Assembly (NCBI GenBank): GCA_021815655.1 | Contig: JAKAGJ010000156.1 | Span: forward strand, 1-6,103 | DNA: 6,103 bases | From: Deltaproteobacteria bacterium | GTDB taxonomy: Bacteria > Desulfobacterota > Desulfarculia > Desulfarculales > Desulfarculaceae | Direction: 5' to 3' | Shown: positions 1 to 5,800 of the stretch, in pieces | How the letters are laid out: each line of letters starts with the position of its first letter | How positions within the stretch are numbered: the first letter of the stretch is position 1 | Position numbers and translations under genes: made by a program | The notes under the pieces: generated by a model | The model's input: the letters and a program-made list of their open reading frames with translations, nothing else | What the model was told of the DNA's origin: nothing | Databases searched by the model: none

Positions 1-60
1 GGCCAGGGCCTTGAGAATCCTGGCCCGGGCCTCCAGCCTAGCTTGGGTGCGCGCGTCCAT
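1..60 (-). CDS. ArsR-family transcriptional regulator, N-terminal fragment
   Basis: The minus strand reads MDARTQARLEARARILKALA from an ATG at 60-58 and leaves the window in frame after 20 codons. The segment ending ILKALA matches the first helix of ArsR/SmtB winged-helix repressors, where it normally continues HPTR. I recall closely similar starts in ArsR proteins of sulfate reducers. Such proteins bind an operator as dimers and release it on binding metal or another ligand; the sensing residues lie outside the window, so the ligand is unknown. The start is well supported: GGAGG (complement of 65-69) sits 4 bases upstream, and a near-consensus promoter precedes it. The gene is divergent from everything to its right. 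Alternative: another small regulator that shares this N-terminal helix. Confidence 0.72.
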   Translation of the reverse strand, partial: MDARTQARLEARARILKALA

Positions 61-89
61 GGGGCCTCCGTGTTCTGTAGTATGCCTAT

Positions 90-105
90 TTGGCAATATA
101 GCCAA
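90..105. promoter_or_regulatory. Candidate operator of the ArsR-like gene
   Basis: TTGGCAATATAGCCAA is a 16-base dyad: 5-base arms TTGGC/GCCAA around a self-complementary ATAT, with a single mismatched pair. It completely covers the -10 box. A second, overlapping dyad TGCC-TATTT-GGCA occupies 83-95. ArsR-family repressors commonly autoregulate by binding AT-centred inverted repeats over their own promoter, so autorepression is the natural inference. The identity of the binding protein is not shown by sequence alone. Confidence 0.5.
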
Positions 106-123
106 CCAGCCAAGCTTTGTCAA
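95..123 (-). promoter_or_regulatory. Sigma-70-type promoter of the ArsR-like gene
   Basis: Read on the minus strand, TTGACA (complement of 118-123) is a perfect -35 box. A spacer of exactly 17 bases (101-117) follows, then TATATT (complement of 95-100), one mismatch from the consensus -10. Transcription would start near base 88 and give a leader of about 28 nucleotides carrying the GGAGG ribosome site. Confidence 0.75.
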
Positions 124-347
124 GGGCAGGTGGCGAAAATGGCCGCCTGCCTGGGCCGGGGCGCGGCAGGCCTGGCCACCAAGACCCGTCGCAGGGATGC
201 CGCCGCTGCGGCCAGCCTGGGCGCACCCTGCCAATTTTCGGCAAAATTACGCACAGATGCCGGTGGGTAATCCGTCGGCGCCGCGGCCGGCTCAGACTCG
301 CCGCCCAGTCCCCAAACAAGGCCAGGCCAGACAAGGCCACAATATAC
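124..347. other. Intergenic stretch without a convincing gene
   Basis: I see no supported coding region here. Open frames on both strands lack good ribosome sites and recognisable protein patterns. Two symmetric elements stand out. One is a nested GC-rich stem: GGTGGC at 129-134 pairs with GCCACC at 175-180, and inside it GCCTGCC at 145-151 pairs with GGCAGGC at 165-171. The other is AATTTT-CGGC-AAAATT at 233-248. Neither is followed by a T run on either strand, so neither is a terminator. Confidence 0.5.
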
Positions 348-376
348 TTGACAATAGATCATGGCTGTGCCATGGT
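348..376 (+). promoter_or_regulatory. Possible promoter with internal dyad
   Basis: TTGACA at 348-353 is a perfect -35 box. After 17 bases the -10 position is CATGGT (371-376), which matches consensus at only three of six bases, so the promoter would be weak or need an activator. Between and over the boxes lies the dyad CATGGC-TGT-GCCATG (360-371 core 360-365 and 369-374), extendable to 358-376 with a wobble pair. Its placement suits an operator. Transcription from here would run through the foldable sequence up to the terminator at 437-480. Confidence 0.35.
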
Positions 377-382
377 GGCCTC

Positions 383-480
383 GCCTGCCCCAGCACCAAA
401 GCGTGTGGGGATAGCCTAATTATCCGGGGTCAAGACAGCCCCTGCCCGCCGTTCCTGTGAATGGCGGGCAGGGGCTTTTT
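383..480 (+). ncRNA. Putative structured small RNA or attenuator leader
   Basis: Between the possible promoter at 348-376 and a strong terminator lies a stretch of about 100 bases with several foldable elements and no open gene. CCCCA-g-CAC (388-396) pairs with GTG-TGGGG (403-410). GGATA (409-413) pairs with TATCC (421-425). GGGG (426-429) can pair with CCCC (439-442), the 5' arm of the terminator. CCTGCCC (384-390) can pair with GGGCAGG (466-472), the 3' arm. The last two pairings exclude the terminator stem, as in an attenuator. It matches no riboswitch family I can recognise. It could be a free small RNA or a leader of the AraC-type gene at 533; boundaries are approximate. Confidence 0.35.
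437..480 (+). terminator. Strong intrinsic terminator
   Basis: A 13-pair perfect GC-rich stem (438-450 with 463-475) is extended by the A437-T476 pair, encloses a 12-base loop, and is followed directly by TTTTT (476-480). This is a textbook rho-independent terminator for plus-strand transcription. No plus-strand gene precedes it in the window, so it must end either the putative RNA at 383-480 or transcription entering the AraC-type gene. On the minus strand there is no T run, so it is not bidirectional. Confidence 0.88.
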
Positions 481-532
481 GCGTGGCTCTGGCCCCAGGC
501 CTGGGGGCCGGGAGTGGAGAAATGGGGGGGAT

Positions 533-943
533 ATGGATTTTTCCTTGGAGAAGCTGGCCCTGCCCAGGGGGGAATTCACCCAGGCGGTGCATGAGTCCCT
601 GGCCATCATTCAACAACATTGCCCTCGCATCCAATCTGTCACCCAGATCGCCGAGCTGGTGGGCGTTAATTACCACACCCTGCGCTCGCGCTTCCGCCGT
701 GAAACCCGCCTGACCATGGAAGAATGTCTCATCAGGAATCGCGTATGCCTGGCCTGTAGACTTATCCTGGAGAGCAGCAAGCAGATCAAGGAAATAGCCT
801 GGGACGTGGGCTATCAAAACGAGAACCAGCTCACCAGGGCCACCAAGAAATATCTTGGGCTTACGCCGCAGATAATTCGTCGCCACGCCAAGTTGAGCAA
901 CATGGTCAGTCGAGGCCTCCACCAGGCCAAGCAGCTTTCCTGA
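533..943 (+). CDS. Stand-alone AraC-type HTH DNA-binding protein
   Basis: This 136-residue protein consists almost entirely of the double helix-turn-helix domain of AraC/XylS regulators. The first HTH lies about residues 36-57 (IAELVGVNYHTLRSRF). The linker helix is about 62-80. The second HTH, about 85-107, carries the family signature GYQNENQLTRATKKYLGLTP, followed by IIRR. Full-length members have about 250-300 residues with an N-terminal ligand or dimerisation domain; that domain is absent, so this resembles short single-domain activators such as MarA/SoxS. I chose ATG 533 because the in-frame ATG at 461 lies inside the terminator hairpin loop, while purine-rich GGAGA (516-520) and a G run (524-530) precede 533. 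It sits 167 bases before a three-gene operon on the same strand and may control it; the target is inference. Confidence 0.85.
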   Translation: MDFSLEKLALPRGEFTQAVHESLAIIQQHCPRIQSVTQIAELVGVNYHTLRSRFRRETRLTMEECLIRNRVCLACRLILESSKQIKEIAWDVGYQNENQLTRATKKYLGLTPQIIRRHAKLSNMVSRGLHQAKQLS

Positions 944-1110
944 GCAAAGCATAGCTGCTCAAAAATGACAATCAATGTGTGTTGTCAACTATGGATATCA
1001 GCCAAGTGTGTCAACTTTGCCGCTCAAAAAACATGGTCAAAAAGCCGGATTAATTATCATTGAATAGGCTGATGAATATGGCCTAATTATGATCCAAACG
1101 GAGCAATAAT
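944..1110 (+). promoter_or_regulatory. Repeat-rich control region upstream of the vWA-tubulin operon
   Basis: This AT-rich gap contrasts with its GC-rich surroundings. Perfect direct repeats are GCTCAAAAA (957-965 and 1022-1030) and TGTCAACT (983-990 and 1009-1016, 26 bases apart). A perfect inverted repeat is TGACAA (966-971) with TTGTCA (982-987), spaced by 10. Near the gene, ATAGGC/GCCTAAT (about 1064-1087) form a partial dyad. Promoter boxes are poor: TTGAAT at 1060-1065 with CTAATT at 1083-1088 (spacing 17) is the best sigma-70-like pair, and TATGAT lies at 1088-1093. A promoter that depends on an activator fits this pattern. GGAG at 1100-1103, 7 bases before the ATG, is the ribosome site. 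Confidence 0.45.
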
Positions 1111-2535
1111 ATGCAACGGCTTATCCAGATGCTGTCCGCCTTGGCTGCCCTGGCCCTTCCCTGGTGCCTCCTGGCCGGCCCCGCTCGGGCCGACAATCCC
1201 TGCCGCCAGTCCGTGGTGATCTACCTGGACGTCTCCGGTTCCATGTATGAGCAGGGGTACATGAGCACTCCCGCCTGGAGCAAGGGCCGCAAGGTCACGC
1301 TCATGGAAAACACGGTGCATTTCCTGGAGACGCAGCTGTTGGCCGCCGACAGCCTGGCGCTGCGGCCCGGCGACACCCTGACCCTGCGCGGGTTCTACAG
1401 CAAGGTGGACAACCTGGCCGGCCCCATCCGTGATTACAATCCCGGGCTGCACGCCGCCGCTATCGCCTCCGAGGCCAAGGACCGCCTGGATTTTAACCGC
1501 GATGGCCAGTACGACCTGGCCGACGCACTGCCGCAGGCCAACCCCAAAGGCCGGGAAAACGCCTTTTTGGCCCCAAGGCCGGAGGCCCGCCCCGACCGCC
1601 AGGGGGCGGGCCGCGACTATGTGCTGGAGACGGACTTCGTCAACGTCGTCGAGGATATGGTCAATAAATTCAGGGAGACGCCCCTGGGCTCCGGCGGCCC
1701 CCAGGGCTATGAAAAGCTGGTCTTCATCATTCTCACCGACGGCGGCCAGGAAAACCTGGCCACTCAGGAACTTTTCAAACAGAAGATCAGGGAGGCCGGC
1801 GAGCTGATGAAGGCCCGCCTGGACGAGGGAATGGTGCAGGTCCACTTTTTCGGGGTGGTGGCGACCAATCGTGGGGCCTACCTGAGGTTGCACCATCGCC
1901 AGGACGTCTCCTTCGATTTCAAGGAGCACCTCCATGCCACCCTGGGCCAAGTGGACATGGCCGCGGCCAGCCTGGACCAGATCAACGCCATCCTGGCTCA
2001 ACGGGCCGAACGCATTGAGATCGAACAGGCGCCAGAGCCCCGCTACAAGTATCCCGAGCCGCCGGCGGCCGGCGAACCCCGCCCGGCCGCCTCGGCCAGC
2101 GGCACGATAGTGGCGCCCCTCAACCTGGTCAATCACTCCTGCCGTGGACTGACCCTGCAAGAAGTGCGCTGCGTCATTTACAGGTCCCCTGGCGCCGTGG
2201 GCAAGGCGGCAGGCCCACCGGCGGGCCGGACGCCGCTGGACAACTTCGTATATCCCGCCGGCCGCGCCTTGGGTGGACGCGCCAGCATCAATTATTTCGA
2301 CAACCTGGAAGTGAGCTACCAAAGACATCTGGAACCGGGGCGCTATCAGTTGGATCTGGTGCCCGTCAGCAAGGAGCTGGGCCAAGGGGCCAGGAAGACG
2401 GTGGACTTGGAGGTGCCCCAGCCGCCCGCTCCCCCCGAGGAGCCTTTTGACTTGCCCGTTTACCTGCTGGGCTTGGCGGTGCTCGCCGGCCTGGCCGGCT
2501 TGGTCTGGCATTTCACCCGCAAGCCCGGAAGCTAG
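1111..2535 (+). CDS. Secreted, membrane-anchored vWA-domain protein
   Basis: This is a 474-residue protein. Residues 1-27 form a signal peptide with a hydrophobic core and a likely cut after ARA (25-27). The von Willebrand A domain begins with a MIDAS motif, DVSGSM (Asp40, Ser42, Ser44), and contains ILTDGG (Asp210) as a second metal-site element, so it should bind a divalent cation and a protein ligand. Between them lies an unusual hydrophilic insertion, about 105-170. It contains DFNRDGQYDLAD (127-138), which fits a dockerin/EF-hand calcium loop. Residues about 330-435 look like a beta-rich domain with two cysteines (344, 354). A Pro-rich linker (434-446), a single membrane helix (about 448-466) and a short basic tail follow. 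The protein therefore faces outside the inner membrane. It is first in the operon, 26 bases before the next gene. The specific ligand is unknown. Confidence 0.88.
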   Translation: MQRLIQMLSALAALALPWCLLAGPARADNPCRQSVVIYLDVSGSMYEQGYMSTPAWSKGRKVTLMENTVHFLETQLLAADSLALRPGDTLTLRGFYSKVDNLAGPIRDYNPGLHAAAIASEAKDRLDFNRDGQYDLADALPQANPKGRENAFLAPRPEARPDRQGAGRDYVLETDFVNVVEDMVNKFRETPLGSGGPQGYEKLVFIILTDGGQENLATQELFKQKIREAGELMKARLDEGMVQVHFFGVVATNRGAYLRLHHRQDVSFDFKEHLHATLGQVDMAAASLDQINAILAQRAERIEIEQAPEPRYKYPEPPAAGEPRPAASASGTIVAPLNLVNHSCRGLTLQEVRCVIYRSPGAVGKAAGPPAGRTPLDNFVYPAGRALGGRASINYFDNLEVSYQRHLEPGRYQLDLVPVSKELGQGARKTVDLEVPQPPAPPEEPFDLPVYLLGLAVLAGLAGLVWHFTRKPGS

Positions 2536-2561
2536 GTCCGGCTGCCTGGAAGGAGATTGGC

Positions 2562-2843
2562 ATGCTTAAGTCCGCCGCTGGCATTCTGGCGGGATTCAAG
2601 GGGGCTGGCGCCGGGTTGGCCCTGGCGGCCCTGTGGAGCGTGGCCTGCTACTTGATTTACCTGTTCATCCTGAGGAAAAACCCCGCGAAAGACGCCAGGC
2701 ACAAGCTGAACAAAAACCAGGGCATCGTGGAGGCCGAGGTTATCGCCCAATATCACCAGGAAAAAGACCGCTATCCCAAGCTGGCTTTGTTCATGGGGTT
2801 GGCGGGGCCCGTGGTGATACTCCTCTACACTTTCATGCGCTAG
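2562..2843 (+). CDS. Small membrane protein with two transmembrane helices
   Basis: This 93-residue protein belongs to no family I recognise. It has two hydrophobic segments, about residues 15-37 and 74-91, joined by a polar loop (38-73) rich in Lys and Arg. By the positive-inside rule the loop should be cytoplasmic and both ends outside, though the short termini make this uncertain. AAGGAG (2550-2555) lies 6 bases before the ATG. The gene is sandwiched between the vWA gene (26-base gap) and the tubulin-like gene, whose GTG start follows its stop by 10 bases, so the three are almost certainly co-transcribed. A role as membrane tether or adaptor for the tubulin-like protein is plausible from position alone; nothing in the sequence proves it. 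Confidence 0.82.
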   Translation: MLKSAAGILAGFKGAGAGLALAALWSVACYLIYLFILRKNPAKDARHKLNKNQGIVEAEVIAQYHQEKDRYPKLALFMGLAGPVVILLYTFMR

Positions 2844-2848
2844 GAGGG
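2843..2848 (+). promoter_or_regulatory. Ribosome site that sets the GTG start of the tubulin-like gene
   Basis: GGAGGG overlaps the last base of the preceding TAG stop (2841-2843) and ends 5 bases before GTG 2854. A second in-frame GTG at 2848 overlaps this site and is therefore unlikely to be used. No in-frame ATG lies close enough to serve as the start, and the conserved N-terminal strand begins only about 20 residues after 2854. The overlap with the stop suggests translational coupling to the small membrane protein. Confidence 0.75.
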
Positions 2849-2853
2849 TGGCC

Positions 2854-5800
2854 GTGCAACACGCGCAAGCGGAGATATTCCCCAAGCCCCGGTTGCTGCA
2901 CCCGGCGCAAAAGACCCTGGTGGTGGGGCTGGGAGGCACCGGCAAGCGGGTGCTGGTGCAGCTCAAGCGGCGCCTGCTGGAGGCGGGCTATCAGGACAGC
3001 ACGGCGCAGCCGGATTTGCAGCTCATCTGCCTGGACTTCGATCCCGCCGAGGAGTGCGCCACCATGCGCAGCGACGGCCAGGGCAAGGTCTGCCTGGCCG
3101 CCGACGAGGTCTGCTGGCTGGACGGCGGCCTGATCCACAACCGCCTGCGCAACCTGCGCCAGGAGCACAACCTGGACTTTTACCGCGACTGGTATCCCGA
3201 CCAGGAGGGCGCGGTGATCCAGATGGGGGCCTACCGGGCCGGCGCGGCCCAGTGGCGCCCCCTGGGGCGCGTCGGCTACTACGAGTACGCCGAGCGCATC
3301 CAGGTGGTCTTAAGGCGCAGCCTGAACCGCCTGCTGGAGGTGAACCTCAAGCGCTCCGATCAAGACCAGGCCCGGGGCGTGGTGGTGTATATCGTCTGCT
3401 CCCTGGCCGGCGGCACCGGCGGCGGCATCTTCATGGACGTGGCCTATTTCCTGCGCACCATGCCCGTGGACCTCAAGCAGTTCGGCCTGCTCTTGTTGCC
3501 GGGCATCTATGCCGAGTACGATATTTCCGGCCGCCTGTACGCCAACACCTACGCCTGTCTCAAGGAGCTGAGCGTCTTCGCCAACCAGGGGCGGGCCTTC
3601 GAGGCCCGCTATCCCAACGGCAAGCGCATCAGCGTGCCCAGGCAAGGGCAGGGTCCCTTTGACCAGCTATATCTCTACGACAACATCATCCAGGCCGGCG
3701 ATACCATCAGCAACGAGATGACCACCAACGTGGACGTGATGTCCTCCCTCATGGCCGAGACGGTCTTTTTCGACATCGCCGAGGCCAAGCTCAACCAGAT
3801 GCAGCAGTCGGCGGCCACCAACGTCACCGAGCTGGCCGGTGCCCACGAGGACTCCCCCCTGGCCCGGCAGAGTGTTTTTTCCATGGTGGGCTCCCTGACC
3901 CTGCTGCTGCCCGCCCGCCAGGACCTGGAGGCCCTCTGCGGTCAGCTCTACCTGCAAAAGGTATTGCTCAAGGACATGGAGCAGGCGCGCGCGGCCCAGG
4001 AACAGCCGCGCGAGGTGGACCCCCAGTTGGCCGAGCGGGCAAGCCGGCGCTTCCCCGGCCTGGACGCCAAGATCGACCAGTTGGTCGCCAAGACCAAGGA
4101 AAGCTGCCTGCACTGGGAGGACGCCGATCTGGACCAGGCCTCGCAGGAACTGGGCCAGGCCATGCTGGGCTACGCCGGCAACCCCTCCCAGGCCCAACTG
4201 CACCTGGATCAATGGCTCGGTGAGTTTTTGGCCCCCCGGCCTGACGGCGGCTTCAGCCTGGTGCCACGGAGGCTGCCCGACGTGGCCCTGGACCGGGAAA
4301 ACACCCTGCACAGCGCCATGCGGGATTTGGCCGCCGATCTGGAACAGCAGGCCCAAAGGACCCTGGGCCAGGCCGCCGACAAGGACGCCCCCCGGACCGA
4401 GGACCTCTATCATTTCCTCAAGATAAAGGCCCAGTCCCTGTGCGGCCTGGTGGCAAAGGAGCGGCTGGAGCTGGGGCGCGCCCTGGAGGCGGCGGGCGGC
4501 AATCTAGCCAGGCTAAAGGACCAGTTGCAGGCCCTGTACGCCAGCAATCCTCCCCAGGAGGAGCGGCTGGATGAGCTCAGCGCCGTGCACTGGGCGCGGC
4601 GCTTCCTGGTGGCGGTGCAGCAATACTACGGCCGCTACGCCTGCGCCATCCGCGTGCACACCCTGCTGGCGGCCGTGATCGACCGCGTGCGCGAGGAAAA
4701 GCTGGTGGACGAGCGCACCCTGCTGGCGGCGCTGGAGGCCTTGCCCCAGATCAAGGCCAGGGCCGAGCGGGGGCAGCAGGATTTGCGGGAGAGCCTGAAG
4801 CAGGCCAACAGCGCCACGGTGCGCTCTCTGGTGGACCAAGGCTTTCTGGACAGCTACTGGGCCTGGGTCCAGGCCCTCGTGCCCACCGCCGGCGGGTTCC
4901 TGGATTTTCTGGTGTACGTCAAGGCCGGCCTTTCCGCCCAGGAACTGGCCAGCGGCCCCACGCCCCAACGCCTGGCCGCCTTGGCCAGCCAGTTCAGCCT
5001 CGAGAGGTTCCGGCAGGCCTGGCGGGAGGCCAGCGTTCAGGGGCTGGACCTGCACTGTTTCGTCAACCCCAACCTACGCGCCCAGGAACTGGGCCGGGCG
5101 CGCCACGACTACATGGTCAAGGACGCGCTCTTGAACACCAGCAAGAACCACCGCGCCTACGCCGCCATGCCCGCCTACGGAGGCCGCTCCTCCCGGGAGG
5201 ACAACGGCGACATCTACCAGGACTTCAAGGGCCTGGTGGACAACGCCCTGGAGGCCAGCACCATCCAGGTGCATTCCTACCCGGCCCGCGACCTGGCCCC
5301 CGACCAGCCCGGCAAGATACTGGTGCGCCATGTGTCCTTGAATCATCCGGCCACCAACCTGCGCGGCATCGCGGAGTACTACTACGCCTATGCCCGCTAC
5401 GGCGCCAACCGCAAGCTGTTCCACATCGACATGAACTTCCTGGGGCTGCCCGAGGTGATCGACGAGGACCTGCGCCTCAAATATGTCACCTGCGGCAACC
5501 CGGGCTGCCACGAGGACATCAGCGAGCTGCCCCGGCAAACCATCATCTGCCCCCACTGCCGGCGGCCCCTGCGCAGCCGCTGCGGCAACGACGGCTGCAC
5601 CGACAACGAACTGCACCTGCCCCGCCAGGGCTGGGACCCCAACCGGCCCGACAAGTACTGTCCCACCTGCCACAAGCTGGCCCGCACCTACTGGTGGCGC
5701 TGCCAGACCCACAACGTGGACCTGCGCACCGAGTCCAACTACTGCGAGCGCTGCCTGGCCGAGCACCGCGCGGGCCTGTGCGGCTTCGAGAACGTGTCCC

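Noticed and set aside
11..460. Plus-strand open frame of about 149 codons across the left intergenic stretch
   Set aside because: It runs through the ArsR start, promoter and terminator stem, lacks a ribosome site, and its Pro/Arg/Ala-rich product resembles no protein.
461..532. Longer start of the AraC-type gene at ATG 461, adding 24 residues
   Set aside because: This ATG lies in the loop of the intrinsic terminator hairpin, the added residues are low-complexity Gly/Arg sequence, and no ribosome site precedes it. ATG 533 begins just before the recognisable domain.
942..965. GAGCA...TGCTC dyad at the end of the AraC-type gene as a terminator
   Set aside because: The stem is only 5 pairs and is followed by an A run rather than a T run on the plus strand. 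It was kept only as part of the repeat cluster.
944..1043. CRISPR-like array from the short direct repeats
   Set aside because: Repeats are only 8-9 bases, each occurs twice, and spacings are irregular. They fit regulatory sites better.
1087..2511. Long open frame on the minus strand opposite the vWA gene
   Set aside because: It mirrors the vWA gene, whose strong G/C third-position bias removes stops from the complementary strand. The product has no recognisable domain, whereas the plus strand encodes a signal peptide, MIDAS motif and membrane anchor.
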